Assembly (NCBI RefSeq): GCF_035917995.1
Contig: NZ_CP109131.1
Coordinates: forward strand, 6,696,001-6,760,000
DNA from: Streptosporangium sp. NBC_01755
GTDB lineage: Bacteria > Actinomycetota > Actinomycetes > Streptosporangiales > Streptosporangiaceae
DNA length: 64,000 nt
Direction of reading: 5' to 3'
In this document: positions 51,812 through 62,081 of the stretch, piece by piece
Position numbering within the stretch: the stretch's first letter is position 1
Layout of the letters: each line of letters begins with the position of its first letter
The notes under the pieces: model-generated
The model's input: the letters and a program-made list of their open reading frames with translations, nothing else
Told to the model about the DNA's origin: nothing
Database searches by the model: none
Made by a program: the position numbers and the translations under genes

Positions 51812-54169
51812 GTGCCCCGTGATGTGGTCGTCCCCGACACGACCGCCAACGGCGGCGGCCCCGAGATGGCCGTCCCAGCAGGCGACGCCGGCTCCGCCAT
51901 GTCCGGAGCGACCGAGGAGAAGCAGGCGGTAAGGCGAAGGCTGGCACGTTTTGGGGGGCAGTGGGGTGGCGGCATGAATCCGGTTCTGGAGCCGCTGTTC
52001 CGGACGGTCCGCGCGACCCATCCGAAGGCGGACCTGCGGCTCATCGAACGCTCATACGACGTGGCGGCCTACCATCACCGCGACCAGAAGCGCAAAAGCG
52101 GTGACCCTTACATCACCCACCCGCTGGCGGTGGCGACGATCCTGGCCGAGCTCGGCACCGACGACGAGACGCTGTGCGCCGCGCTGCTGCACGACACCGT
52201 CGAGGACACCGCCTATGGCCTGGACGAGCTGCGCTCGGACTTCGGCGACAACATCGCCCTGCTGGTCGACGGCGTCACCAAACTCGACAAGGTCAAGTTC
52301 GGTGAGGCGGCCGAGGCCGAGACCGTGCGCAAGATGGTCGTGGCGATGTCCCGGGACATCCGGGTGCTGGTGATCAAGCTCGCCGACCGGCTGCACAACA
52401 TGCGCACCATGCGCTACCTGCCCGAGCACAAGCGGCACCAGAAGTCCCGCGAGACGCTGGAGATCTTCGCGCCGCTCGCCCACCGGCTGGGCATGAACAC
52501 CATCAAGTGGGAGCTGGAGGACCTCGCGTTCGCCATGCTCTACCCCAAGCGCTACGACGAGATCGCCCGGATGGTCTCGGAGCGGGCGCCGCGCAGGGAT
52601 CTGTTCCTGCAGGAGGTCATCGAGAAGGTCTCCGGCGACCTGCGTGACGCCAAGATCCGCGCGGCCGTCAAGGGCCGCCCCAAGCACTACTACTCCGTGT
52701 ACCAGAAGATGATCGCCAGGGATGTCGCCTTCGACGACATCTACGACCTGGTCGGCATCCGGGTGCTGGTCGACACGGTCCGGGACTGCTATGCGGCGCT
52801 CGGAACGATCCACGCGCGATGGAACCCGGTGCCCGGCCGGTTCAAGGACTACATCGCGATGCCCAAGTTCAACATGTACCAGTCGCTGCACACCACGGTC
52901 ATCGGCCCGGAGGGCAAGCCGGTGGAGCTGCAGATCCGCACCCACGGGATGCACCACAGGGCCGAGTACGGTGTGGCGGCGCACTGGAAGTACAAGGAGG
53001 ACATGACCACCTCCGGTCCTGGGGGGGCGAAGCTGAAGCCCGCCAGCGACATGGCGTGGCTGCGCCAGCTCCTCGACTGGCAGAAGGAGACCGCCGACCC
53101 GGGGGAGTTCCTGGAGTCGCTCAGGTTCGACCTGTCGGTCTCGGAGGTCTACGTCTTCACGCCCCGAGGCCAGGTCATCGCCCTGCCCGAGAACGCGACG
53201 CCCGTCGACTTCGCCTACGCCGTGCACACCGAGGTGGGTCACCGTTGCATCGGAGCCAGGGTCAACGGCCGCCTGGTGCCCCTGGAGTCACGGCTGGGCA
53301 ACGGCGACACGGTGGAGATCTTCACTTCCAAGTCGCCCGACGCGGGCCCCTCGCGTGACTGGCTGAAGTTCGTCAAGTCGGGCCGGGCCCGTAACAAGAT
53401 CCGGCAGTGGTTCTCCAAGGAGCGCCGCGAGACCGCGATCGAGGCGGGCAAGGAGGCGATCGGCCGCGCCATGCGCAAGCAGGGCCTGCCGCTGCAGCGC
53501 CTGATGTCGGGAGAGTCCCTTCTGGTCCTCGCCAGGGAGCTGCGCTACCCGGACGTGTCCGCGCTCTACGCGGCCGTGGGAGAGGGCCACATCGCCGCGC
53601 AGGCGGTCGTGCAGAAGCTCGTGACGTCCATCGGGGGAGTGGACGGCGCGGAAGAGGACATCGCCGAGACCTCCGTGCCGACCAAGCTGCGTGGCCGCCC
53701 CCGGGGCAGTGGCGGCGCCGGAGTGGTCGTCGCGGGCGACTCCGACGTCTGGGTGCGCCTGTCGCGATGCTGCACTCCCGTGCCCGGCGATGAGATCGTC
53801 GGTTTCGTCACCCGCGGGCATGGCGTGTCGGTGCACCGCACCAACTGTCCCAACATGGATCAGCTCAAGTCCGAGCCCGACCGCCTGGTCGAGGTCGCCT
53901 GGTCCGCCGCGGACGACTCGGTGTTCCTGGTCGCGCTGCAGGTCGAGGCGCTCGACCGGCCACGCCTGCTCTCCGACGTGACCCGCACGCTCTCCGATCA
54001 GCATGTCAACATCCTGTCGGCGTCGGTTACGACGTCCAGGGACAGGGTGGCGATCAGCAAGTTCACCTTCGAGATGGGCGACCCCAAGCATCTGGGCCAC
54101 GTCCTGAAGGCCGTCCGCAACATCCAGGGCGTCTACGACGTCTACCGGGTCAGCGGCGCCGGTTCCTGA
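51812..54169 (+). CDS. relA: Bifunctional (p)ppGpp synthetase/hydrolase Rel
   Basis: A 785-residue stringent-response enzyme. The HD hydrolase domain ([40 protein letters not shown]) and the synthetase domain ([20 protein letters not shown]) are both intact, and the RxKD signature matches bifunctional Rel rather than RelA. A TGS domain ([20 protein letters not shown]), a zinc/ zipper-type conserved Cys region ([16 protein letters not shown]) and a C-terminal ACT domain follow. GTG 51812 with GAGGAG upstream; TACACT at 51774-51779 is a possible -10. Confidence 0.95.
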   Translation: MPRDVVVPDTTANGGGPEMAVPAGDAGSAMSGATEEKQAVRRRLARFGGQWGGGMNPVLEPLFRTVRATHPKADLRLIERSYDVAAYHHRDQKRKSGDPYITHPLAVATILAELGTDDETLCAALLHDTVEDTAYGLDELRSDFGDNIALLVDGVTKLDKVKFGEAAEAETVRKMVVAMSRDIRVLVIKLADRLHNMRTMRYLPEHKRHQKSRETLEIFAPLAHRLGMNTIKWELEDLAFAMLYPKRYDEIARMVSERAPRRDLFLQEVIEKVSGDLRDAKIRAAVKGRPKHYYSVYQKMIARDVAFDDIYDLVGIRVLVDTVRDCYAALGTIHARWNPVPGRFKDYIAMPKFNMYQSLHTTVIGPEGKPVELQIRTHGMHHRAEYGVAAHWKYKEDMTTSGPGGAKLKPASDMAWLRQLLDWQKETADPGEFLESLRFDLSVSEVYVFTPRGQVIALPENATPVDFAYAVHTEVGHRCIGARVNGRLVPLESRLGNGDTVEIFTSKSPDAGPSRDWLKFVKSGRARNKIRQWFSKERRETAIEAGKEAIGRAMRKQGLPLQRLMSGESLLVLARELRYPDVSALYAAVGEGHIAAQAVVQKLVTSIGGVDGAEEDIAETSVPTKLRGRPRGSGGAGVVVAGDSDVWVRLSRCCTPVPGDEIVGFVTRGHGVSVHRTNCPNMDQLKSEPDRLVEVAWSAADDSVFLVALQVEALDRPRLLSDVTRTLSDQHVNILSASVTTSRDRVAISKFTFEMGDPKHLGHVLKAVRNIQGVYDVYRVSGAGS

Positions 54170-54198
54170 GCTTCGGGCTCGCGCCCTCCGTCACGTGA

Positions 54199-54221
54199 CA
54201 GCCCCGGCTCCTCCGGGGCTG
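54199..54221 (+). terminator. Stem-loop after rel
   Basis: CAGCCCCGG at 54199-54207 pairs with CCGGGGCTG at 54213-54221 (9 bp perfect, 5-nt loop), with flanking CGCCCTCC/GGGAGGGCG extending it after an internal loop. Confidence 0.75.
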
Positions 54222-54252
54222 CGGGAGGGCGTCGACGCCTCATCGCAGACGT

Positions 54253-54298
54253 CAGGGCCGCGGAAGGCGCTCCATGGTCGGAGCCCACCGCGGCCCTG
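54253..54298. terminator. Bidirectional stem-loop between rel and the DUF349 gene
   Basis: CAGGGCCGCGG at 54253-54263 pairs with CCGCGGCCCTG at 54288-54298 (11 bp) between convergent genes. Confidence 0.7.
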
Positions 54299-54336
54299 TC
54301 GGTCCTTCAGATCGCGTCAGCCGCTCGTGAGAGGGG

Positions 54337-55566
54337 TCAGGAGAACTCGGCGAGCGTGCGCTCGGCCTCCTCCAGCCAGGAACGGCGGGCGGCCAGCGCC
54401 TCCTCGGCGTCCTTGACGTCCTTGTCCCGGCCCGCGTCCCTGGCCTTGACCAGGCGGCCCTCCAGCTGTGCGATCGACTTGCGCAGCTGGTCGACCGTGT
54501 TCTGGGCGCGGGCGCGTGCCTCTGGGTTGGAGCGCTTCCACTCCGTCTCCTCGGCCTTGCGGACCGCGTCGTCGATCTTGCGCAGGCCACCCTCCAGCCG
54601 GTCGCGCTGCTCGCGCGGGACCGGGCCCGCGGCCTCCCAGCGCTCCAGGATGCCGCGCAGGGCGCTCCTGGCCGCACGGGCGTCGGTGACCGGGAGGATC
54701 TTCTCGGCCTCGGTCAGAAGCTGCTCCTTGGCCTCGGCGTTGGCCGCCAGGGAGGCGTCGCGCTCGGCGAAGACGGCCGAACGCGCCTGGAAGAACTGGT
54801 CCTGAGCGCCCTTGAAACGGCCCCAGAGCTCGTCCTCGACCTCCCGGGAGGCGCGGCCCGCCGTCTTCCAATCCTGCATCAGCTCGCGGTAGGCCGACGC
54901 GGTGGCACCCCAGTCGGTGGACGAGGCCAGCGCCTCCGCCTCGGCCACGATGCGCTCCTTGGCGGAGCGCACGCCCTCGCGCTGTTCGTCCAGCCCCGCG
55001 AAGTAGGCCTTGCGCCGCTTGGCGAAGGCCGTGCGGGCCGCCGACAGACGCTTCCACAGCGCCGCCTCGGTCACCCGGTCGATGCGCTCGGCGGCCTTCC
55101 ACTCCTCGATCAGCTGGCGCAGCCGCTCACCACCGGTCTTCCAGTGGGTGGTGTCGTCGGCGATGCGCTCGGCCTCGGCGACGATCCGCTCCTTGATGCC
55201 CTTGGCCTCGGCCCTGGCCACGTCGCGAGCGGCCTTGACCTCCTCCCGGCGCTGGGCGACCAGCTTGGTGAGGGTGCCCAGACGGTTCAGCAGCGCGTCG
55301 AGGTCGCCGACGGCGTGCGCGTCTGTGATCGCCTCACGGAGCTTGACGATGGTCGCCTCCGCCTGGGCCGGCGGCAGGTCGGTACCGCGGACCCGCTGTT
55401 CGAGCAGGGCGACCTGCCCTGCCAGCTCGTCGAACTTGCGATGGAAGTAGGCAAGAGCCTCCTCCGGTTCGCCGGCCTGCCAGGACCCGACGGCCCGTTC
55501 TCCCTCAGCCGTACGTACGTAGACGGTGCCGTCGTCGTCTACCCGGCCCCACGGGTCGGTGCTCAC
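54337..55566 (-). CDS. DUF349 domain-containing protein
   Basis: A 409-residue cytoplasmic protein made of repeated ~70-residue DUF349 units rich in charged and Trp residues, e.g. LRQLIEEWKAAERIDRVTEA, ELMQDWKTAGRASREVEDEL and LRGILERWEAAGPVPREQRD, with a C-terminal coiled coil. Short N-terminal domain VSTDPWGRVDDDGTVYVRTA. GTG 55566 has GGGAGG 5 nt upstream; an ATG 21 bp earlier is a poorer site. Function unknown; related YccX-type proteins bind DNA or ribosomes. It lies 59 bp after the PPIase, likely one operon. Confidence 0.9.
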   Translation of the reverse strand: MSTDPWGRVDDDGTVYVRTAEGERAVGSWQAGEPEEALAYFHRKFDELAGQVALLEQRVRGTDLPPAQAEATIVKLREAITDAHAVGDLDALLNRLGTLTKLVAQRREEVKAARDVARAEAKGIKERIVAEAERIADDTTHWKTGGERLRQLIEEWKAAERIDRVTEAALWKRLSAARTAFAKRRKAYFAGLDEQREGVRSAKERIVAEAEALASSTDWGATASAYRELMQDWKTAGRASREVEDELWGRFKGAQDQFFQARSAVFAERDASLAANAEAKEQLLTEAEKILPVTDARAARSALRGILERWEAAGPVPREQRDRLEGGLRKIDDAVRKAEETEWKRSNPEARARAQNTVDQLRKSIAQLEGRLVKARDAGRDKDVKDAEEALAARRSWLEEAERTLAEFS

Positions 55567-55625
55567 CGTGTCCTCCCGCACTTTCATCAGCCTTTCGGGA
55601 CTTACCGCCCCTTGTATGTATTACG

Positions 55626-56489
55626 TCAGCTCTTGCTGGACATTGTCACGTCTTTGATTTCGAGGGTTTCCTTCGGTGCCCCGGTGCCGTCGGGTCCTGG
55701 AGCGATGACGCCCGCCTTGTTCACCTTGTCGAGGATCTCAAGGCCCTTGGTGACCGTACCGAACGGTGTGTAGTCCGGGGTCAGCGGGGCGTCGCCGTAT
55801 ACCAGGAAGAACTGGCTGCCGTTGGTGTCGGGACCGCTGTTGGCCATGGCCACGACGCCGCGCGTGTATTTGGCGCCCTCCAGGTTCTCGTTCACGAAGC
55901 GGTAGCCGGGGCCGCCCTGGCCGTCGGTCTGGCTCTTGCCGTCGGCCTTGGCCAGCGGGTCGCCGCACTGCAGCATCGGGAACTGGTCGGAGCCCAGCCG
56001 GTGACACTTGGAACCGTCGAAGTACTTCTTCTGCGCCAGGAAGGCGAAGGAGTTGACCGTGCACGGCGTCTTGTCGGCCGCCACCTTGATGACGATGTCG
56101 CCCTGGTTGGTCTTCAGGGTCATCGTCGTGGGAGTCTTGTCGACCTTCGCCGGGGGCAGGCCCACGTCCTTGGTCGCACCACCCTCGGAGGCGACGTAGC
56201 CGCAGGTGCCGCCGGCCGGGTCGAAGGCCGTCGGCTGCGTTCCGGCCTCCGCCGCCTTCTCCGACGTGCTCTCCGAAGGGGCCGGATCGGCGGTCGCCGT
56301 CGTGTCGGAGCCCCCGAACACGTTGGTCGCGACGATCACACCCGCCACGGCCAGCACGCCGACCACGCTGGTGCCGATGAGCGCGATGCGCTTGGCCCTG
56401 GCGACCTTGGCCTCGTGTTCGATGCGTCGCTTCGTCTGCCGCTCGTAGTGCTCGCGCGCCAACTGCTTCTGGCGCTCCCTGCCGCTCAC
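55626..56489 (-). CDS. Membrane-anchored peptidyl-prolyl cis-trans isomerase (cyclophilin type), first copy
   Basis: A 287-residue protein with a short Arg/Glu-rich cytoplasmic start (RQKQLAREHYERQTKRRI), one helix (ALIGTSVVGVLAVAGVIVAT), a Ser/Thr/Glu linker, then a cyclophilin domain with NSFAFLAQKKYFDGSKCHRL, GDPLAKADGKSQTDGQGGPG and NGSQFFLVYGD. The active-site Arg lies in the CHRL segment. It folds exported proteins outside the membrane. Starts at GTG; it shares its layout with the copy at 60496-61386. Confidence 0.9.
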   Translation of the reverse strand: MSGRERQKQLAREHYERQTKRRIEHEAKVARAKRIALIGTSVVGVLAVAGVIVATNVFGGSDTTATADPAPSESTSEKAAEAGTQPTAFDPAGGTCGYVASEGGATKDVGLPPAKVDKTPTTMTLKTNQGDIVIKVAADKTPCTVNSFAFLAQKKYFDGSKCHRLGSDQFPMLQCGDPLAKADGKSQTDGQGGPGYRFVNENLEGAKYTRGVVAMANSGPDTNGSQFFLVYGDAPLTPDYTPFGTVTKGLEILDKVNKAGVIAPGPDGTGAPKETLEIKDVTMSSKS

Positions 56490-56636
56490 CGCTTCGCCCT
56501 CCCGAGTGCCGAGTCGTACTTAATGAGGTGGGCGAATCGTATCGGCCAATGGGTAATGGTTCGCAGCCCGCCGACCCGCACCGGTACCCTTCGGTTACAT
56601 TCCCATCCGCATTCTTGACGAGATCAGCTGAGGCAG

Positions 56637-57365
56637 ATGCTCATCGCCGGCTTTCCCGCAGGGTCCTTCCAGACCAACTGTTACGTCGTCGCTCCCGCCG
56701 CGGGCGAGGAGTGCGTGGTCGTCGATCCCGGCCAGAACGCCGTCGGCGCCCTCGATGACCTGCTGCGCGAGCACAGGCTCAAACCGGTCGCGGTGCTGGT
56801 CACCCACGGGCACCTCGACCACATGTGGTCGGTCGCCCCGGTCTGCGGCGCGCGTGACGTCCCCGCGTGGATCCATCCCGAAGATCGCGGACTGCTCTCC
56901 GATCCCGGCAGGGGGATGCCGCTGTCCGCGAAACAGCAGCTGTTCGGGGGACTGACCTTCACCGAGCCGGACGACGTGCGCGAGCTCGTGGACGGCGAGG
57001 TGCTGCGGCTGGCGGGCCTTGAGCTCACCGTCGACCACGCTCCCGGCCATACCAGGGGGTCGGTGACCTTCAGGTTGCCCAGCACCGAGGAGATCCCCGA
57101 CGTGCTGTTCTCGGGCGATCTGCTGTTCGCCGGCTCCATCGGCCGCACAGATCTTCCGGGCGGCGACTATCCGACCATCCTGCGCAGCCTGGCGGCCAAG
57201 TGCCTGCCGCTGCCGGAGGACACGGTGGTGCTGCCCGGCCACGGACCACAGACCACGATCGGCCAAGAGCGTGCCACCAACCCGTATCTCGCGGAGGCGG
57301 AGCAGGCCGCGGGCGCAGGCCCCGCGGGCCTCGGGCACGACCGCGGCCCCGGCAGGGGACTCTAG
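56637..57365 (+). CDS. MBL-fold metallo-hydrolase (glyoxalase II-like)
   Basis: A 242-residue metallo-beta-lactamase fold protein with the THGHLDH metal motif (residues about 59-65), later HAPGHTRGSV, GDLLFAGSIGRTDL and VLPGHGPQTT. It resembles Rv2581c, annotated as a hydroxyacylglutathione hydrolase-like enzyme, but actinobacteria use mycothiol, so the real thioester is unknown. It lies 4 bp before hisS and is presumably co-transcribed. Confidence 0.9.
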   Translation: MLIAGFPAGSFQTNCYVVAPAAGEECVVVDPGQNAVGALDDLLREHRLKPVAVLVTHGHLDHMWSVAPVCGARDVPAWIHPEDRGLLSDPGRGMPLSAKQQLFGGLTFTEPDDVRELVDGEVLRLAGLELTVDHAPGHTRGSVTFRLPSTEEIPDVLFSGDLLFAGSIGRTDLPGGDYPTILRSLAAKCLPLPEDTVVLPGHGPQTTIGQERATNPYLAEAEQAAGAGPAGLGHDRGPGRGL

Positions 57366-57368
57366 ACA

Positions 57369-58634
57369 ATGACTTTGCAGGCGCCCAAGGGCACCTTCGA
57401 CTGGCTCCCACCGCGCTCGGAGCGGGCGCTCGCCGTGCGCGAGGCGCTGACCGCCCCCGCCCGCCGGGCGGGCTACGGCTACATCGAGACGCCGGTCTTC
57501 GAGGACACCGCGCTGTTCGTGCGCGGCGTCGGTGAGTCGACGGACATCGTCTCCAAGGAGATGTACACCTTCGAGGACAAGGGCGGGCGCTCCATCACGC
57601 TGCGCCCCGAGGGCACCGCCTCGGTGGTGCGCGCGGTCCTCCAGCACGGCCTGCACAACGGGCAGCTTCCGGTGAAGCTCTGGTACTCGGGCAGCCAGTT
57701 CCGCTACGAGCGGGCACAGAAGGGCCGCTACCGCCACTTCTGGCAGGTCGGCGCCGAGGCGCTGGGCTCCGAGGACCCGGCGCTCGACGCCGAACTGATC
57801 CTGCTGGCCGTCGACGGCTACGCCGCGCTGGGGCTCACCGGGGTCCGGCTGCTGATCAACACGCTGGGCGACAAGGAGTGCCGCCCCGTCTATCGGGCCG
57901 CGCTCCAGGACTTCCTGCGCGGCCTCGACCTCGACGAGCCCACCCGACAGCGGATCGAGATCAACCCGCTGCGCGTGCTCGACGACAAGCGCCCCGAGGT
58001 GCAGGAGCGGCTGGCAGGCGCGCCGCTGGTCGTCGACCACCTGTGCGGGGCGTGCAAGGCGTACCACGAGGAGGTCCGCTCACTGCTGACCGCATCCGGC
58101 GTGGCCTACACCGACGACCCCCGGCTGGTCCGCGGCCTCGACTACTACACGCGGACCACGTTCGAGTTCGTCCACGACGGGCTCGGCTCCCAGTCCGCGG
58201 TCGGCGGCGGGGGCCGCTACGACGGGCTGAGCGAGATGCTCGGCGGCCCCGCCCTGCCCAGCGTCGGCTGGGCGCTCGGCGTCGACCGTACGGTCCTGGC
58301 CATGGAGGCCGAGGGCCTGTTCGCGGGCGACGGCGAACAGACGCGCGTGCAGGTGTACGGTGTGCCGCTGGGCACCGAGGCGCGTCACCGGATGTTCCTC
58401 CTCGTCACCGAGTTGCGCCGGGCGGGCCTTGCCGCCGACATGTCGTTCGGCGGCAAGGGGGGCAAGGGTGCGATGAAGGGCGCCGACCGCTCGGGGGCGA
58501 GCCACGCGGTGATCCTCGGCGATCGAGACATCGCCGCGGGGACCGCGCAGGTCAAGGACCTGGTCAGCGGAGAGCAGACCGCCGTACCACTCGCTGAGAT
58601 CGTCACGACGTTGAAGGAGAGACTGGACAAATGA
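57369..58634 (+). CDS. hisS: Histidyl-tRNA synthetase
   Basis: A 421-residue class II synthetase with motif 1 [13 protein letters not shown], motif 2 [20 protein letters not shown], the histidine A/B loops [15 protein letters not shown] and [15 protein letters not shown], and the anticodon domain. ATG 57369 overlaps nothing but is 3 bp after the preceding stop. Its stop overlaps aspS (ATGA). Confidence 0.96.
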   Translation: MTLQAPKGTFDWLPPRSERALAVREALTAPARRAGYGYIETPVFEDTALFVRGVGESTDIVSKEMYTFEDKGGRSITLRPEGTASVVRAVLQHGLHNGQLPVKLWYSGSQFRYERAQKGRYRHFWQVGAEALGSEDPALDAELILLAVDGYAALGLTGVRLLINTLGDKECRPVYRAALQDFLRGLDLDEPTRQRIEINPLRVLDDKRPEVQERLAGAPLVVDHLCGACKAYHEEVRSLLTASGVAYTDDPRLVRGLDYYTRTTFEFVHDGLGSQSAVGGGGRYDGLSEMLGGPALPSVGWALGVDRTVLAMEAEGLFAGDGEQTRVQVYGVPLGTEARHRMFLLVTELRRAGLAADMSFGGKGGKGAMKGADRSGASHAVILGDRDIAAGTAQVKDLVSGEQTAVPLAEIVTTLKERLDK

Positions 58635-60367
58635 TCCGCACGCACGAAGCGGGATCACTGCGCGAGGAGCACGCAGGGGAGCAGGTGACGCTCGCCGGAT
58701 GGGTGGCGCGACGCCGCGACCACGGCGGCGTGGTCTTCATCGACCTGCGTGACGCCTCCGGCTCCGCCCAGGTGGTCTTTCGCGAGGAGGACGACGCCCA
58801 CGGCCTGCGCGCCGAATACTGCGTCAAGGTCGTCGGGCAGGTGCGGGTCCGCCCCGAGGGCAACGAGAACCCCGACCTGCCGACCGGGGCGATCGAGGTC
58901 GTCGCCTCCGAGGTCGAGGTGCTCAGCGAGTCCGCGCCGTTGCCGTTCCCCATTGAAGGCGCGGCCGGTATCTCAGAGGAGGCCAGGCTCAAGTACCGCT
59001 ACCTCGACATCCGCCGCCACCATGTCGCGCACGCCATGCGCACCCGTTCCAGGGCCACCTACCTCGCCCACGAGGTGATGAACGAGCACGGGTTCACCTA
59101 CGTCGAGACCCCGACGCTGACCCGCTCGACCCCCGAGGGCGCCCGCGACTTCCTCGTCCCCGTCCGGCTCCAGCCGGGCAGCTGGTACGCCCTGCCCCAG
59201 TCGCCCCAGCTGTTCAAGCAGCTTCTCCAGGTCGCCGGGCTTGAGCGCTACTACCAGCTCGCCAAGTGCTATCGGGACGAGGACCTGCGCGCCGACCGGC
59301 AGCCGGAGTTCACCCAGATCGACGTTGAGATGTCCTTCGTGGACCAGGACGACGTCATCGCCCTGGGCGAGACGCTGATCGGGCGCATCTGGAAGGAGAC
59401 GGTCGGCTACGACCTGCCGGTGCCGCTGCCCCGGATGACCTACCGCGACGCCATGGCCCGCTACGGCTCCGACAAGCCCGACCTGCGCTTCGGCCAGGAG
59501 CTCGTCGAGATGACGGAGTTCTTCGCCGACACCACCTTCCGCGTGTTCCAGGCGCCGTACGTGGGCGCGGTGGTCATGCCGGGCGGCGCCTCGCAGACCC
59601 GCAAGGAGCTGGACGGCTGGCAGGAGTGGGCCAGGTCGCGCGGTGCCAAGGGCCTGGCCTACGTGCTCGTCGGCGAGGACGGCACGCTCGGCGGGCCTGT
59701 CGCCAAGAACCTGTCGGAGAGCGAGGCGGCCGGCCTGGCCGCCAAGGTGGGCGCCGAGCCCGGCGACGCGATCTTCTTCGCGGCGGGTGCGGCCTCCCAC
59801 TCCCGCGACCTGCTCGGCGCGGCCCGCCTGGAGATCGGCCGCCGCTGCGACCTGATCGACGAGTCGGCGTGGAACTTCCTGTGGATCGTCGACGCCCCCA
59901 TGTTCGAGGAGGACGGCGAGGGCGGCTGGACCGCGGTTCACCACCCCTTCACCGGTCCCAAGCCCGAGTGGGCGGACAACTTCCAGGACCACCCCGGCGA
60001 GGCTCTGGCCTACGCCTACGACATGGTCTGCAACGGCATGGAGATCGGCGGCGGTTCGATCCGGATCCACCGTGCCGAGATGCAGCAGCGCGTCTTCGAC
60101 GTGCTCGGCATCTCCAAGGGGGAGGCGGAGAACAAGTTCGGCTTCCTGCTGGAGGCGTTCAAGTACGGCCCGCCGCCGCACGGCGGCATCGCCTACGGCT
60201 GGGACCGGATCTGCATGCTCCTCGCGAGAGGTGACTCCATCCGCGACGTCATCGCCTTCCCGAAGACGGCCTCGGGCTTCGACCCGCTGACCGGCGCGCC
60301 CACCCCGATCACGGTGGAGCAGCGCAAGGAGGCCGGCGTCGACGGCAGGCCCAAGGCCGACGCCTGA
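58631..60367 (+). CDS. aspS: Aspartyl-tRNA synthetase (non-discriminating type possible)
   Basis: A 578-residue class IIb synthetase. OB-fold ([20 protein letters not shown]), motif 2 [20 protein letters not shown], the bacterial GAD insertion about residues 280-420 and motif 3 [20 protein letters not shown]. Size and insertion fit the bacterial AspRS. Actinobacteria often use it also for Asp-tRNA(Asn) with GatCAB; not decidable here. Confidence 0.96.
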   Translation: MIRTHEAGSLREEHAGEQVTLAGWVARRRDHGGVVFIDLRDASGSAQVVFREEDDAHGLRAEYCVKVVGQVRVRPEGNENPDLPTGAIEVVASEVEVLSESAPLPFPIEGAAGISEEARLKYRYLDIRRHHVAHAMRTRSRATYLAHEVMNEHGFTYVETPTLTRSTPEGARDFLVPVRLQPGSWYALPQSPQLFKQLLQVAGLERYYQLAKCYRDEDLRADRQPEFTQIDVEMSFVDQDDVIALGETLIGRIWKETVGYDLPVPLPRMTYRDAMARYGSDKPDLRFGQELVEMTEFFADTTFRVFQAPYVGAVVMPGGASQTRKELDGWQEWARSRGAKGLAYVLVGEDGTLGGPVAKNLSESEAAGLAAKVGAEPGDAIFFAAGAASHSRDLLGAARLEIGRRCDLIDESAWNFLWIVDAPMFEEDGEGGWTAVHHPFTGPKPEWADNFQDHPGEALAYAYDMVCNGMEIGGGSIRIHRAEMQQRVFDVLGISKGEAENKFGFLLEAFKYGPPPHGGIAYGWDRICMLLARGDSIRDVIAFPKTASGFDPLTGAPTPITVEQRKEAGVDGRPKADA

Positions 60368-60390
60368 TCCGAGGTCCGCACCAGGTGTGA

Positions 60391-60426
60391 CCGAGGGCCC
60401 CCGGATGACGTTCCGGGGGCCCTCGG
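60391..60426. terminator. Bidirectional terminator between aspS and the second PPIase
   Basis: CCGAGGGCCCCCGGA at 60391-60405 pairs with TCCGGGGGCCCTCGG at 60412-60426 (15 bp perfect, 6-nt loop). Confidence 0.88.
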
Positions 60427-60495
60427 CATGCCCGGGGCCGAACCCCGGTGACGCTCCCCGCGCGCCTCGTGGGCGGCGGGCCGCCGCGGGTCCGG

Positions 60496-61386
60496 CTAGG
60501 AGAGCCGCACGCTCTTGATGATCACCGGGATCTTGGGGGCGTTGGAGCCACCGTCACCGGTGATGTCGTCGGGGTTGGTGATCCAGCCGCCCTTGTAGAT
60601 CTTTTCGAGGATCTCCATGCCCCGGGAGACCACACCGAAGGGGGTGTACGCCTTCTCCACCTGGTCGGTCTCGTCCGCCAGCGAGATCCAGAACTGGCTG
60701 CCGTTCTGGTTGACGGCGTCGATCGCCTGGGCCACCGCGACCGTGCCCTTGGTGTACGGGATCCCGCCGAGGTTCTCGCTGTCGTAGACGTAGCCCGAGC
60801 TGCCCTGGCCGTCGGTGGGGTTCTTGCCGTCGGCCTTGGCCTGCGGGTCACCGCACTGCAGCAGGCCCAGACCCGAGTTCTCCGGGGTGGCCAGGCGGTG
60901 GCACTTGGTGTTGTCGAAGAAGCGCTTCCCGGCCAGGAAGGCGAAGGAGTTGACCGTGCAGGGGGCCTGCGCGGTCGCCAGGTCGATCACGACGTCACCG
61001 TGGTTGGTGGTGATCGTCATGGTCTTCAGCCTCAGGTTGGGCTTGCGCGGCGGCATGCCCACGTTCTTCATCGGGCTGCCGCTGGTGTCCTTGCGGTAGG
61101 AACATCTCGTGCTGGCCGGGGCGGCCGTGGGGCTCGGTTCGGGCGTCACGGCGGCGCTTGCCGACGGTGTGCTGCTCGGCTTGGGCGTTGCGGCGGCATT
61201 GGCCTCCTCGCCGTCACTCCCGAGGAGCTGCACCCCGGCGAACAGGCCTCCCGCGACGACGACCACCGCGATGACCGCTCCGATGACGGCGTTCCGCTTC
61301 GACGTGCTCTTCTGCTGCTCAGCACGCTTCGCCTGCCGTTCCTTGTGCTCCCGAGCCAGCTGGCTCTGGCGGTCCTCGGCGCTCAC
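60496..61386 (-). CDS. Membrane-anchored peptidyl-prolyl cis-trans isomerase (cyclophilin type), second copy
   Basis: A 296-residue paralogue of the 55.6-kb gene with the same layout: SQLAREHKERQAKRAEQQKS, a helix (AVIGAVIAVVVVAGGLFAGV), a Pro/Ser/Thr linker and a cyclophilin domain with NSFAFLAGKRFFDNTKCHRL, GDPQAKADGKNPTDGQG and NGSQFWISLAD. GTG 61386 has GGAGG 8 nt upstream, better than the longer open frame. The two copies flank MBL-hisS-aspS and probably arose by an old duplication. Confidence 0.9.
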   Translation of the reverse strand: MSAEDRQSQLAREHKERQAKRAEQQKSTSKRNAVIGAVIAVVVVAGGLFAGVQLLGSDGEEANAAATPKPSSTPSASAAVTPEPSPTAAPASTRCSYRKDTSGSPMKNVGMPPRKPNLRLKTMTITTNHGDVVIDLATAQAPCTVNSFAFLAGKRFFDNTKCHRLATPENSGLGLLQCGDPQAKADGKNPTDGQGSSGYVYDSENLGGIPYTKGTVAVAQAIDAVNQNGSQFWISLADETDQVEKAYTPFGVVSRGMEILEKIYKGGWITNPDDITGDGGSNAPKIPVIIKSVRLS

Positions 61387-61588
61387 CGCTATGTCCTCCA
61401 GGATTGTTGTTACATGACTACGGACTGGCGGAAAGCGTACCGGCCTTAACGTGTGCTGCATGTAAGTGGCGAAATTCGTCAGATGGGACAGAGGGGAGTG
61501 AAGGCGGAGATCTCTTCACACTCTCCATAACTCGTTCATGGTGGGATCCGTACTTGCCGATGACGAGCCACGCACCACCGGAGCCCCC

Positions 61589-62050
61589 ATGTTCGACGAG
61601 ATCCTTGGCCTGCCCGTCCACCCCCTGGTCGTCCACGCCGCCGTGGTCCTGACCCCGCTCCTGGCGGTGCTCGCCGCCGCCTACGCGCTGCTGCCCCGTA
61701 CGCGGCCCGTGCTCACCTGGGCGGTGGTCGGGCTCGCCCCGATCGTGCCGGTGAGCGTCTTCGTGGCACGGGGAAGCGGGAATTCGCTGAAGGAGAGCCG
61801 TTTCGCCTCCGCGGGCGGGCAGCTCGGTGAGCGCATAGCCGAGCACGCGGGCTTCAGCACCCCCCTGCTGCTCGTCGCCCTCGCCCTCGGGGTGATGTCG
61901 CTGGCTCTCGTCTACGTCTCGCGCGGTGACCGGTTCGGCCGCCCGGCAGGGCTGGCGGTCTCGGCGCTGACCGTGGTCCTGGCCGCCGTCGCGCTCTACT
62001 ACGTGGTGCGGGCCGGGCACAGCGGGGCCGTCGCCGTCTGGGCGAACTGA
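61589..62050 (+). CDS. DUF2231 family membrane protein
   Basis: A 153-residue integral membrane protein with four hydrophobic helices, starting [20 protein letters not shown], the signature [14 protein letters not shown] of DUF2231. GGAG lies 6 nt upstream of ATG 61589. Proteins of this group have been linked to heme or cytochrome-like functions; nothing here says which. It precedes rarA by 31 bp. Confidence 0.85.
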   Translation: MFDEILGLPVHPLVVHAAVVLTPLLAVLAAAYALLPRTRPVLTWAVVGLAPIVPVSVFVARGSGNSLKESRFASAGGQLGERIAEHAGFSTPLLLVALALGVMSLALVYVSRGDRFGRPAGLAVSALTVVLAAVALYYVVRAGHSGAVAVWAN

Positions 62051-62068
62051 GGCGTGGCCGGGCGGCGG

Positions 62069-62074
62069 TACTGT
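62069..62074 (+). promoter_or_regulatory. -10 box of rarA, likely leaderless
   Basis: TACTGT with 7 bp to the GTG at 62082. Confidence 0.45.
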
Positions 62075-62081
62075 CTCAGGA